Source: Eubacterium barkeri (GTDB lineage: Bacteria > Bacillota > Clostridia > Eubacteriales > Eubacteriaceae). Taken from it: a stretch of 64,000 bases of DNA. The notes beneath the pieces are model-generated. The model had not been told where the DNA came from and did no database searches. It saw nothing but the letters and a program-made list of their open reading frames with translations. This document shows positions 33,702 to 41,413 of this stretch, piece after piece (position 1 is the first letter of the stretch; every line of letters begins with the position of its first letter). The stretch lies in assembly GCF_900107125.1 (NCBI RefSeq), contig NZ_FNOU01000003.1, positions 120,275 to 184,274 of the forward strand, given 5' to 3'. The position numbers were made by a program, and so were the translations under genes.

Positions 33702-35126
33702 CTATAGCTTGGGAAAGGCCTTTCCTGTGGTCATATCCTCCTGATGCTTCTTCTGGACCTGTTCATCGGCATCACCGTATTCCCTTAAAATGTTTTCACG
33801 CTCCAGGCTCCCGGCCTTATATTCCCGGGCCTTTTTCATCTGACTTCCTAAAAATCCATGGGCCTCAATATCGGCCATCTGACGTGCGGCATAAGTGGTT
33901 TCCGGATGCACCACCCGTGTGCGCATGGTGTTCAGAATACCATCCGAAAGCCCAAGATTTTGTTCCATCTCTGCCATATCTTCTAATATTTCCAGGGCCC
34001 AGGTCCGCATATCCACCAATTCTCCACTTCGTTTGATTTTAAAGCCTGGCTGGAGGCCGCCGACAGCGACGGCCTCTTCATTCAAAAGCCCCTCCTGCTG
34101 CCATTGGGGGTAGTCCTCCTCGGGCTTAATGAGCATATAGAGAATAAAGCGATGGACAAATTCCATATCAATTTTTGCGATGCCACAGGGATCGTATACG
34201 TTGAGGTCAATGGTGCGGATCTCCAGATACTTAATGCCGTCTTCCCTCAGGGATTCCAGAACATTGACCGCATCCCTGGGCTTCATCCGTATCTGGGTAT
34301 AAAGCTCCTTGGCTGCGGAAAGATATCCTTTATCCACATAACCTTGAACATCCTCTGCAAAAGACGCCACAGAGGTATAGTCCGGGTACAGGGGAAAAAG
34401 GTTTTTATAGCCACAGGCTGAATTTCGAAAGGATGGGCCGGTAGTCTCCAGATAGGAACCAGCATCATCCACCGGGGACATCTGGGCCACACAATCTGGG
34501 ATATAGCTCTTGTGCAGGCCAACACTACACCCGGTGAGATAGATAATGAGCCAACGGTATCGCAGATAATTGCGGACGATTTTCAGATAAACCGCATCTT
34601 TAAACGCCTGATGGCTATACTCTGGGGCAATGGCACGCCGAACCGTTTCAATGTCCTCATCCTTAAAGGAAAAATTCAAATGAATCCCTGAAATCAGCTG
34701 TTTCTTTCCACCATATTTTTCAATGAGCCCCTGGCGGTAAGCCATAGCACTCCCCGCATCGGGTCGTCCTTCGTAAATCGCAATGGGGATCGCATCGTCT
34801 TCAGGAATATCGCAGGGCATGGATTGAGGCCAGAAAAATTCATTCTCCGGCAGCACATCCTGTACTGCATCACAGAGCCAGGTTAAGGCCGTGTAGGCCT
34901 TATCAATGGTGTCCACGGTGGGGGTCACCACCTCGATTTGGCTTTCTGAAAAATCAGTGGTAATAAAGGGATTGATCAGCTTGTTCCCAAAGGGTTCCGG
35001 ATGTAAGGTCGTTGCCAGCTTGCCTTCCGGCGTTACCCTTAGACCTTCGCGCTCAACGCCATAATCACCGCGCAAAAGCTCCTCGGGTGTTAATAAATCA
35101 CGTAGTATTTTACAATTAATATTCAT
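33702..35126 (-). CDS. gshA: Glutamate-cysteine ligase, stand-alone
   Basis: The 474-residue enzyme joins glutamate and cysteine by a gamma bond with ATP. Motifs of the proteobacterial/GshAB N-terminal ligase are present (YGVEREGLRV, FITTDFSESQIE, SGIHLNFSF, SPVDDAGSY). The protein stops before the ATP-grasp half found in bifunctional GshAB (about 750 residues), and no gshB is in the window. The product may therefore be gamma-glutamylcysteine, or gshB may lie elsewhere. The gene precedes the thioesterase. The upstream 270 bases hold a hairpin and nested inverted repeats. Confidence 0.93.
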   Translation of the reverse strand: MNINCKILRDLLTPEELLRGDYGVEREGLRVTPEGKLATTLHPEPFGNKLINPFITTDFSESQIEVVTPTVDTIDKAYTALTWLCDAVQDVLPENEFFWPQSMPCDIPEDDAIPIAIYEGRPDAGSAMAYRQGLIEKYGGKKQLISGIHLNFSFKDEDIETVRRAIAPEYSHQAFKDAVYLKIVRNYLRYRWLIIYLTGCSVGLHKSYIPDCVAQMSPVDDAGSYLETTGPSFRNSACGYKNLFPLYPDYTSVASFAEDVQGYVDKGYLSAAKELYTQIRMKPRDAVNVLESLREDGIKYLEIRTIDLNVYDPCGIAKIDMEFVHRFILYMLIKPEEDYPQWQQEGLLNEEAVAVGGLQPGFKIKRSGELVDMRTWALEILEDMAEMEQNLGLSDGILNTMRTRVVHPETTYAARQMADIEAHGFLGSQMKKAREYKAGSLERENILREYGDADEQVQKKHQEDMTTGKAFPKL

Positions 35127-35196
35127 CGTTCACCTTGTATATTTTTAGCATATTTAGGTTATTATACCACAGAAACTTAAGGGATTCTAATAAATG

Positions 35197-35225
35197 AAAA
35201 GACCCTGCCACAGGGGTAGGGTCTT
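35197..35225 (-). terminator. Hairpin downstream of the zinc-transport operon
   Basis: An AAGACCCT...AGGGTCTT stem with an inner GCC/GGG part is followed on the minus strand by TTTTC. The T tract is short, so termination may be partial. Confidence 0.5.
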
Positions 35226-35270
35226 CAAGGAAGGCTGCGCTTTCAAATCTATTCATTAAAGTTTAGGAGA

Positions 35271-35357
35271 GAGTTAAATCTGTAAAAAGTGTACTGCAGC
35301 TTCCATTCCATCGATTTTGAGTAAGAGGAGTTTCAATCGATAAATAAAGTTTAACTC
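35271..35357. other. Nested inverted repeats, possible structured RNA or operator
   Basis: GAGTTAAA (35271-35278) and TTTAACTC (35350-35357) form an outer 8-base pair of arms around an inner pair, ATCGATT (35310-35316) and AATCGAT (35335-35341). No open frame of note crosses the element. It lies between the zinc operon and gshA. I recognise no known RNA family. Confidence 0.4.
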
Positions 35358-35397
35358 ATCTAACTTATTTTGTCAATCCCTTTTGGGCTTTTTTTAT

Positions 35398-35835
35398 TTA
35401 TTTTAAGATTTTTACCGTCGTATGGGTTAAATGATAAAAGGTCGCCTTTGCCCCTTCGATTTTATAGCTCTGGAATTCTCCAGTTATCTCAATGGGTGTG
35501 CCCACCTCCGGGTAATCCTCGGGATAGCTACCTGTTTCCCATGTGAATTCCAGGGGCACCGAGCAGCATGCCGTCACGTCGGAAATTGGGGTATAAAAGC
35601 AAAAGTAATCCGTGTTTTTTGAGATAGCGACCTTGAACACCCCCTGGATCCGAATGGTTTTCCCCACATAATCCTGGGGTGCATTTAAAATCTGTACCGC
35701 TTGGGAGTACCCCAGGGTTTCACCCATTTGGGTTAAATCGTAATCCACGGGTTTGTTCATGCTCCCGCAACCGCTCAAAAAGAGAAGTAACAGTACAATG
35801 CACAATATTAAGCCACAGAATCTTTTTTTCTTCAT
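35398..35835 (-). CDS. Lipoprotein linked to the zinc ABC transporter
   Basis: The 145-residue protein has a signal peptide ending in a lipobox (LLFLSGC) and a small, probably beta-rich domain (VGKTIRIQGVFKVA; GTPIEITGEFQSY). This resembles the OB-like fold of membrane-anchored accessory proteins with two adjacent Cys (VTACCSVP). Its ATG overlaps the znuB stop by four bases (ATGA), tying it to the metal importer. The function is unknown; a role in metal handling is suggested by position and the Cys pair. Confidence 0.7.
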   Translation of the reverse strand: MKKKRFCGLILCIVLLLLFLSGCGSMNKPVDYDLTQMGETLGYSQAVQILNAPQDYVGKTIRIQGVFKVAISKNTDYFCFYTPISDVTACCSVPLEFTWETGSYPEDYPEVGTPIEITGEFQSYKIEGAKATFYHLTHTTVKILK

Positions 35836-36662
35836 CGCTGACCACCGATTCTGCCCATCCCATAAAACAGTAAAAACACCATCATCCCCATGACGACAAT
35901 GGTGGCACCCACGGGGGTCGAAAACATGATGGCGGTTAGAATACCCATCACTGTGAAGAGCACTGAAAGCACTCCAGAGACTACCACCACCTGCTTAAAG
36001 CTGTGAAACAGCTGCATGGCGGAAAGCGTAGGGAAAACGATGAGCGCCGAAACCAACAAAGATCCCACCAAATTCATGGCCAGAACGATGATGGTCGCTG
36101 TAACGATGGCAATGAGAAGATTATAGGCCTTTGTATTCAGTCCCATGGCTTTGGTGAAGGTTTCATCAAAGGTCAGGGCAAAGATCCGATGGTAGAAAAA
36201 AACAAACACCAAAATAACAACAATGGATAAAACCAGACACTGCACCACATCCAATACGGTCAGCGTCAGGATGGAGGTCGAACCGAAAAGCGTTGTACAA
36301 ACATCCCCACTGATATTGGCTGATTGGGAAAAGAGATTCACCAGGAGGTACCCCAAAGCCAAGGCCCCCACTGAAACCATGGCAATAGCGGCATCCCCCA
36401 TGACACGCATCTGCTGGCCCCGTTTCAACAGGACGATGGCGGAAAGGATGGTCAGTGGCAGAATTACGACCATTTTATTTGTCAGCTGTAGGACCATGGC
36501 CACTGCCATGGCACCAAAAGCCACATGGGACAGGCCGTCCCCGATAAGTGAAAATTGCCGCAAAACCAAGGTTACCCCCAATAATGAAGCCGAAAGGGCA
36601 ATGAGCACCCCTGCAACGAGGGCATATTGAACAAAAGGGTAGGTTAGATCGGTCAAAAGCAT
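35832..36662 (-). CDS. znuB: Zinc/manganese ABC transporter permease (ZnuB-like)
   Basis: The 276-residue ABC-3 family permease has about eight membrane segments and the family stretch GDGLSHVAFGAMA. GGGAGG precedes ATG 36662, and a long upstream extension to 36761 lies inside the ATPase gene. It starts 4 bases after the ATPase stop. The order of the operon is binding protein, ATPase, permease, lipoprotein. Confidence 0.9.
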   Translation of the reverse strand: MLLTDLTYPFVQYALVAGVLIALSASLLGVTLVLRQFSLIGDGLSHVAFGAMAVAMVLQLTNKMVVILPLTILSAIVLLKRGQQMRVMGDAAIAMVSVGALALGYLLVNLFSQSANISGDVCTTLFGSTSILTLTVLDVVQCLVLSIVVILVFVFFYHRIFALTFDETFTKAMGLNTKAYNLLIAIVTATIIVLAMNLVGSLLVSALIVFPTLSAMQLFHSFKQVVVVSGVLSVLFTVMGILTAIMFSTPVGATIVVMGMMVFLLFYGMGRIGGQR

Positions 36663-36666
36663 CTTT

Positions 36667-37395
36667 TTATACCTCCCTTTTGCTGGCGGCCAAATACGCC
36701 TTACCCACAGCACTCTTGACATAATCCTCCCGGCTGCCGTAAAACCGCGGAGAACGATCAAGATGAAGAATATGGCTAGTCTGTTGGACCACAGCCGTAA
36801 TATCGTGGCTAACCATGATAATCGACACTCCCAGGGTTCGATTCAATTGCTTCACCAAGGTGTAAAAAGCCCCACGACTTTCGGGGTCCAATCCGCTGAC
36901 CGGCTCATCCAAAACCAAGAGATCAGAGGCCGCACACAATGCCCGTGCCAGAAGCACCCGTTGCTGCTGACCCCCGGACAGTCTGCCGAAGGGCTGTTTT
37001 TCAAGTCCTGCGATGCCCACCTGCTCCATGGCATTCTGGGCAATCTGCCGGTCCATACCACTATAAAAGGGGCGATGCCCCATATGCCCCAATCGTCCGG
37101 ATAACACAATTTCTTTCACAATCGCCGGAAAATTCCGGGATGCTCCCGTCATTTGGGGCAAATAGCCGACCCCCGAAGGACAAAGCCGCTCTCCCCACTG
37201 GATCTGTCCAGATATGGGAGGGATCAGCCCCAGCAGGGTTTTAATAAAGGTGCTTTTCCCCACACCATTTTCTCCGATGACACCGAGATAATCCCCGGAG
37301 TGGATGGCGAGGGATAATCCCTCCACCACCCGTTTTTTTTCATAACCCAGGGTAACGGCATTAAACTGAATTTGTAACATTTGCGTTCTACTCAT
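36667..37395 (-). CDS. znuC: Zinc/manganese ABC transporter ATPase (ZnuC-like)
   Basis: The 242-residue ATPase has Walker A GENGVGKST, signature LSGGQQQR and Walker B LLVLDEPVSGLD. Length and neighbours fit ZnuC/AdcC. Its ATG overlaps the binding-protein stop by eight bases (ATGAGTAG), with GAGGGG upstream in the same gene. Confidence 0.92.
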   Translation of the reverse strand: MSRTQMLQIQFNAVTLGYEKKRVVEGLSLAIHSGDYLGVIGENGVGKSTFIKTLLGLIPPISGQIQWGERLCPSGVGYLPQMTGASRNFPAIVKEIVLSGRLGHMGHRPFYSGMDRQIAQNAMEQVGIAGLEKQPFGRLSGGQQQRVLLARALCAASDLLVLDEPVSGLDPESRGAFYTLVKQLNRTLGVSIIMVSHDITAVVQQTSHILHLDRSPRFYGSREDYVKSAVGKAYLAASKREV

Positions 37396-38374
37396 TCAAG
37401 GCCCCTCGAAGTACCGATAAATTCTTCTCCATGATACCCAAATAGGTTTCTCCCTTGGAGATATCCGAGGCTGTGACGGATTGCATGGAATCTAAAGCCT
37501 GAATCTTTTGATTTTTAGCTTTGGTGTTTTCCACAATGGTCTTCGCAATTTTTTGATCGGAATTTTCAATGGTGAAAATGGTTGAAACTCCCGTGGCATC
37601 CACCTTTTGAGCCAAATAAGAAATGGTTTGAAAGCTTGCCTCGGACTCCGCCGAACACCCAACAAATGCGGCAGAATAGGTAATCCCATAATCATCCATA
37701 AGGTACCGGAAGGGAAAACGATCCCCAAAGATGACCACTTGATGCTTAGCCGCCGCTACCATCCTACTGTATTCTTCGTCCATTTCCGATAATTTCTCAA
37801 CATACTCACCATCCCGTTTAATATACTCCTGGGCATGATCCCCATCCATCTGCTGGAGGGCTGTTGCGATGGCATTACAGGCAATCTTCGCATTTTTAAA
37901 GGAGAGCCAGATATGCTCGTCCAACTCCGGCTCATCATGGTCATGCTCCCCCTCCTCCTCGGTTTGCATTCCCTCGACAACCGCCTCCTCCTTTACTTTT
38001 TCAGCAAGTGCATCCATCAAGCGCAGCGTCTTTGGCTTTTTCTGAGCATCCGTCTTTAAAACCTTTTCCACCCAGTCATCGGATTCCCCGCCAATATAGA
38101 TAAACAAATCGGCATTGTTGATTTTTTTAATATCCGCTGCCGTTGGCTGGTAGCTATGGAGATCCACGCCCTTATCCTGGAGCAGTGTCACCTCAATGGA
38201 CTCCCCACGGTCTCCAAGGATCTGCCGGGTCCAATCGTATACGGGGAAGGTGGTACAGACAATATGAAACGCCTTTTTCTGCCCCCTTTCCGCCGACATG
38301 CCACACCCAGTGATTATTCCAAAGGCCATCATCCCAACACACAATAGCCCGATTATTTTCGTATAATATTTCAA
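37388..38374 (-). CDS. znuA: Zinc-binding lipoprotein of a metal ABC transporter (ZnuA-like)
   Basis: The 328-residue cluster A-I binding lipoprotein has the lipobox FGIITGC. Metal-site residues appear as His in DLHSYQPT and in DEHIWLS, with a preceding His/Asp/Glu-rich loop (EEEGEHDHDEPELDEH) typical of zinc-specific members. I start at TTG 38374 because GGAGG lies exactly 6 bases upstream and the resulting signal peptide has a normal length. The ATG pair at 38395-38398 has no ribosome site. Loop composition favours zinc over manganese. Confidence 0.9.
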   Translation of the reverse strand: MKYYTKIIGLLCVGMMAFGIITGCGMSAERGQKKAFHIVCTTFPVYDWTRQILGDRGESIEVTLLQDKGVDLHSYQPTAADIKKINNADLFIYIGGESDDWVEKVLKTDAQKKPKTLRLMDALAEKVKEEAVVEGMQTEEEGEHDHDEPELDEHIWLSFKNAKIACNAIATALQQMDGDHAQEYIKRDGEYVEKLSEMDEEYSRMVAAAKHQVVIFGDRFPFRYLMDDYGITYSAAFVGCSAESEASFQTISYLAQKVDATGVSTIFTIENSDQKIAKTIVENTKAKNQKIQALDSMQSVTASDISKGETYLGIMEKNLSVLRGALNE

Positions 38375-38409
38375 TTTTTTCCTCCAATTCAACATCATTT
38401 ATTGACCAA

Positions 38410-38452
38410 TAAATTTAAAAAAACGCACGTCAAAAAATCCCTTAACGGGAGA
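38410..38452 (-). terminator. Terminator or attenuator between the small HHHC protein gene and znuA
   Basis: On the minus strand a compact hairpin (TCCC-GTTAA-GGGA then TTTTTT) lies inside a larger imperfect stem (ACGTACCGTC with GACGTGCGT, then T7). Two alternative structures end at T tracts just before znuA. This arrangement could attenuate read-through. Confidence 0.6.
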
Positions 38453-38466
38453 CGGTACGTCCTGTT

Positions 38467-38778
38467 TTAGTTCAATAATTTAACCTTGAGGGAGACAGGG
38501 GTATCCCCGGATCGGCGATCCCCTCGAAATAAAAAGATACCGTGAAATAAAATGCAGCCAAAGACCAATGCCACGGCCTGTCCTGCCAATCCATCGCCGC
38601 CGGACAAAAGGTTCTGGCACGCGCTGATGGTATGGCATACCGGACAATCTGCTCCAGTACAGTGATGGTGGTCATTCAGAATGAGATGGGCAGCGCCCAG
38701 CATTGATAAAACCAATAGACATGACAAAAAAAGACTCACGCGACGTTCAATGCGCTGGCCCTGCGGTTGTTTCTCCAC
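38467..38778 (-). CDS. Small membrane protein with a His/Cys metal-type motif
   Basis: The 103-residue protein has two hydrophobic segments flanking the sequence NDHHHCTGADCPVCHTISAC, rich in metal-binding residues. It starts at GTG 38778 with GGGGGTG upstream. A good promoter lies upstream on the minus strand (TTGACT 38842-38837, 16 bases, TATAAT 38820-38815). Being upstream of znuA, it may sense or buffer zinc at the membrane. No enzyme motif is visible and the role is inference. Confidence 0.65.
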   Translation of the reverse strand: MEKQPQGQRIERRVSLFLSCLLVLSMLGAAHLILNDHHHCTGADCPVCHTISACQNLLSGGDGLAGQAVALVFGCILFHGIFLFRGDRRSGDTPVSLKVKLLN

Positions 38779-38814
38779 ACCAAAGCACCCCCTTCTGATC
38801 GTTGGAATGTTTCA

Positions 38815-38842
38815 ATTATATGAGATATTCGGAAAAAGTCAA
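38815..38842 (-). promoter_or_regulatory. Promoter of the zinc-uptake gene group
   Basis: TTGACT, 16 bases, TATAAT on the minus strand, about 40 bases before the GTG start at 38778. I see no clear Zur-type palindrome. Confidence 0.6.
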
Positions 38843-38859
38843 GGTCCACTAACTTGTGT

Positions 38860-39133
38860 TTTAAGAAAGGAGCACCTCTAATTCGGTGAGTCATTCATTA
38901 AATAATTTGAGGGTATCTTTCAACATCCCGTCCGCTATAGACTATCTTATCCGCAATTTTCACTAGATAGCCTTCCTAAGTCCCCGGCTGATATTGTCCC
39001 CAAGGGCATCGGTGAGATCGAGATTCTTTAGTTTCTTAAAATCATTCTCTAACAGCTCAATACTAAATACTTGAACCGATAGCAATGTTATGAATTATAT
39101 AATAAAAAGTATAAATAAGAATGATTGCACCTT
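38860..39133 (-). other. Gene-free stretch with short coding-like remnants
   Basis: No intact gene lies between 38778 and 39134. On the minus strand two short frames look protein-like: a run ending LTDALGDNISRGLRKAI-stop, and immediately after it KIADKIVYSGRDVERYP-stop. The second resembles the IADKI-Y-GRDIED segment of HD-domain nucleotide hydrolases. Together they may be debris of a decayed gene. This is a weak call. Confidence 0.3.
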
Positions 39134-39769
39134 TTATTTGAGAATTTCATAAGCATTATAACTTTCATGGACATTAATAGTTTTTAGTACACTCACCCCT
39201 AGAGATCTTGCTGAAAAATACCCTACCATCGCATCATAGGCAGTAAAAAGTCTCTCCTTCGAGATATCCTGGTTTATTTCATGTTTTGATCGATTATACA
39301 CTTTCATAAATTGTAATAGATTCTCAATAATCATCGAATCCACATCTCCAAGTTTCTGCATCTTATAAATTGATTTCCCTAATGTTATCTGTTTAAATTT
39401 AAATACTCTGAATGGTTCTTTAGCTTTTAAATATAATCGACATACCGCTTCAAGATGCATACCAGACATTTGTATCACATAGCGCGCATTCATTCGAATA
39501 TCTGTAATCTCGATTTCAGAACGTACATATTGAAGCGGTCTATAAAGCTCCCTTTTTAGTCCACTCGGAAATGGATTTTGTATAGGATCTTTGGGCAGAC
39601 AATATCCACCGATTCCTCCAATTAGTTGATCTGCTTTCCATAATTGATCACAGCGATATTTCATCTCCAATCCTTTTTTTTGCAAAAGAAAAACATCGAT
39701 ACATTCTTTCGTCTTTTCCGAAAGCACAAAATCGTATAGCTTTTGCAGCTCAGGATGTGTTATTTTCAA
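39134..39769 (-). CDS. Unknown AT-rich gene, helical protein
   Basis: I do not recognise a family in this 211-residue protein. It looks mostly alpha-helical after the first third, with a CLPKDP loop and a YNRSKHEINQD segment that resembles the Asn-x-x-Lys-His motif of some HEPN-like helical proteins. The gene is clearly more AT-rich than its neighbours. The start is put at TTG 39769 because GGAGG lies 8 bases upstream; the frame runs on to 39793. It stands alone near an integrase relic, so horizontal acquisition is plausible. Confidence 0.55.
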   Translation of the reverse strand: MKITHPELQKLYDFVLSEKTKECIDVFLLQKKGLEMKYRCDQLWKADQLIGGIGGYCLPKDPIQNPFPSGLKRELYRPLQYVRSEIEITDIRMNARYVIQMSGMHLEAVCRLYLKAKEPFRVFKFKQITLGKSIYKMQKLGDVDSMIIENLLQFMKVYNRSKHEINQDISKERLFTAYDAMVGYFSARSLGVSVLKTINVHESYNAYEILK

Positions 39770-39872
39770 AGGGACTACCTCCAACCAACTCAATCATCAG
39801 CAATAAGCTCTATTCTATACTGATATTAATGAATCATAAAAACACTTTACAATGATTTGCGTATTCCCCTTT

Positions 39873-40385
39873 TCACTCTCCCGTCGCATCATTAAATGCT
39901 GGGCTTCCTGGATCTCCCCAATCTGTTTTTCCCGAGGAGATGACCGTGCCATCTTCCCGGACCACGGCATAGATATCCAATATCTCCGTATTAATAGGGT
40001 GGCGCGCATTTTCAACCTGTTCGTAGGTAATCCGCTCCAGGGCAACTAAATTGCATTTCTCATTCTTGGATTTCCGGTCATACACCAACATTAAGGAAAC
40101 GGGATTACCCTCCTCATCTGTAGACTCCTTGAGCAGTGCCTGGGCATTTCCCTTGGCATTATCTGCCCGGGTAAAATGCATTTCCTCCTGATTCGAAAAC
40201 TCAGCATCATACACCTGGCGCAGCACATCCCCTGGGTTGACGTGACTTTCTATGGCCGCCTGCTTCTCTGCCACAAGACGTGCCGCCTCCTGGGTCTTGT
40301 AAATGCCATACCCAGCCAAAATCAGCACCAACGCTAAAACAATCAAGCCGATAATCCAGGGCCAAGACTTTTTGAGTAGGTTCAT
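39873..40385 (-). CDS. Unknown membrane-anchored protein
   Basis: The 170-residue protein has an N-terminal Lys-rich start and one membrane segment (WPWIIGLIVLALVLILAGYGI). A helical stretch (EAARLVAEKQAAIESH) and an extracellular domain of unknown fold follow. AAGGAG lies 8 bases before ATG 40385 and only 2 before the alternative ATG at 40391. No motif indicates a function. Confidence 0.6.
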   Translation of the reverse strand: MNLLKKSWPWIIGLIVLALVLILAGYGIYKTQEAARLVAEKQAAIESHVNPGDVLRQVYDAEFSNQEEMHFTRADNAKGNAQALLKESTDEEGNPVSLMLVYDRKSKNEKCNLVALERITYEQVENARHPINTEILDIYAVVREDGTVISSGKTDWGDPGSPAFNDATGE

Positions 40386-40464
40386 TTTCATTTCTCCTTG
40401 TATTCTATATCTAAGGGCATCTCCCGAAGGGAAGCTATACTTAAGCGTATTATATCAGGTGGTT

Positions 40465-40605
40465 AGCAAAAAGGAAAGCCCTGGGGGAAGTGCCACTTAT
40501 GAGAATGAAATTGAGCTACCGAAGCTACGCTTCCATGATCTGCACCATACCTATACCCACGTGACGGACGCTATGCGCAAAAAAAGCCAGAGAACCGTTT
40601 GTTCC
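40465..40605 (+). pseudogene. Collapsed tyrosine-integrase relic
   Basis: In the frame of 40513 the DNA reads LRFHDLHHTYTHVTDAMRKK. FHDL-HT is the second catalytic box (HDLRHT) of tyrosine recombinases, and YTHVTDAM matches the segment after the catalytic Tyr (YSHVTxxM). In real integrases about 30-40 residues separate the two, and here they abut, so an in-frame internal deletion has occurred. There is no start or N-terminal domain. It abuts the 3' end of tRNA-Pro. Confidence 0.65.
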
Positions 40606-40615
40606 CTGGCTTTTT
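40580..40615 (-). terminator. Terminator after tRNA-Pro
   Basis: GCCAGGGAAC and GTTCTCTGGC form a 10-base stem with one G-T pair and a short loop. It has T tracts on both sides, so it can act in either direction. Confidence 0.7.
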
Positions 40616-40628
40616 GCTTTTTATGAAA

Positions 40629-40705
40629 TGGTCGGAGTGAGAGGATTTGAACCTCCGGCCTCATGGTCCCGAACCATGCGCTCTACCAAACTGAGCCACA
40701 CCCCG
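40629..40705 (-). tRNA. tRNA-Pro (anticodon CGG)
   Basis: The acceptor is CGGGGTG/CACTCCG with one G-T pair. The anticodon stem is CATGG/CCATG with loop TTCGGGA, the T loop is TTCAAAT, and ACCA is encoded at the 3' end. The anticodon CGG reads CCG. It is 77 bases long, and its 3' end abuts the integrase relic. Confidence 0.95.
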
Positions 40706-40813
40706 ATAAAATTAAAACTTAAATTGCAAACCAACGGAGTTTATTGTAATATAGAATGTATCTTAAATCAAGGTTTTTTTTAAATTTTATAAGAGATAAT
40801 TGGAGAGTGTTAT

Positions 40814-41398
40814 ATGGAAATATTAACGTTTCAAATTGCAACCCATGAGGGAATGCTGGAAATAACCGATTTGGTCCGGGACTATGTCAATCGCAATCAA
40901 ATCAAGGATGGGCTGATTATGCTCCAGGCCCCGGAAAAGTCCGTTGGGATAACCTTTGCCGATGCTGCTGATCCCAACATTGAGCGGGAATATCTCAAAA
41001 AGCTCAATCATATGCTGCCAAAGTACGACGGAATGCAATTCACGGGATGGTCCACCCCCGGAATCAAGGCGGCCTTCATTGGACAATCCATGCAGGTGAT
41101 GATTCAGGGCGGCACACTCATTCTGGGGTACCAGCAGGGCATTTTTGTCGCAGACTTTGCCGGTCCCTCTGATAAACGCAGCCTCTTTATCAGCCATATT
41201 GGCACCACCTTGGCCGAGGGCGAACAGGCTAAGATTCCAGCGGTCCTTGCCCAGATGAACGCCCAGGTTGAAGCTGAAAAGGAAGCCGCACGGCTGGAAC
41301 AGGAACGGGTAATTGCAGAAATGCGAGAGGAGTATGCCAAGCGTCAGGCTAACCTGAATGCAGCTGAAGACGAAATCGAATCCGATCGTCGATTATAA
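40814..41398 (+). CDS. YjbQ/UPF0047-fold protein lacking the catalytic histidines, with a helical tail
   Basis: Residues 1-135 of this 194-residue protein follow the YjbQ/UPF0047 fold (MLEITDLVRDYV, DGLIMLQAP, ITFADAADPNIEREYL, GGTLILGYQQGIFVADF). The conserved HTS/HTT box is replaced by PEKSVG, and the downstream H..E.AD.H-IK region reads FTGWSTPGIKA, so both key histidines are absent. A charged helical tail from about 140 to 194 (EAEKEAARLEQERVIAEM) has no counterpart in typical YjbQ. It is probably a non-enzymatic relative with a binding role. It leads the yjbQ-like/small ORF/rlmH/proA group. Confidence 0.75.
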   Translation: MEILTFQIATHEGMLEITDLVRDYVNRNQIKDGLIMLQAPEKSVGITFADAADPNIEREYLKKLNHMLPKYDGMQFTGWSTPGIKAAFIGQSMQVMIQGGTLILGYQQGIFVADFAGPSDKRSLFISHIGTTLAEGEQAKIPAVLAQMNAQVEAEKEAARLEQERVIAEMREEYAKRQANLNAAEDEIESDRRL

Positions 41399-41413
41399 TA
41401 AAAGGAGAAAACA

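Noticed and set aside
35197..35225. Considered as a gshA leader riboswitch
   Set aside because: It is a plain GC hairpin with a short T tract, lies too far from the gene, and has no aptamer-like conserved loops.
38860..39133. Calling a defined pseudogene of an HD-domain phosphohydrolase
   Set aside because: Only one short segment resembles that family and the order of the fragments does not clearly fit. Listed only as weak coding-like debris.
40303..40626. A 107-residue plus-strand frame as an intact integrase gene
   Set aside because: Only the last quarter resembles an integrase, the catalytic core is deleted, and the first part is antisense to another gene.
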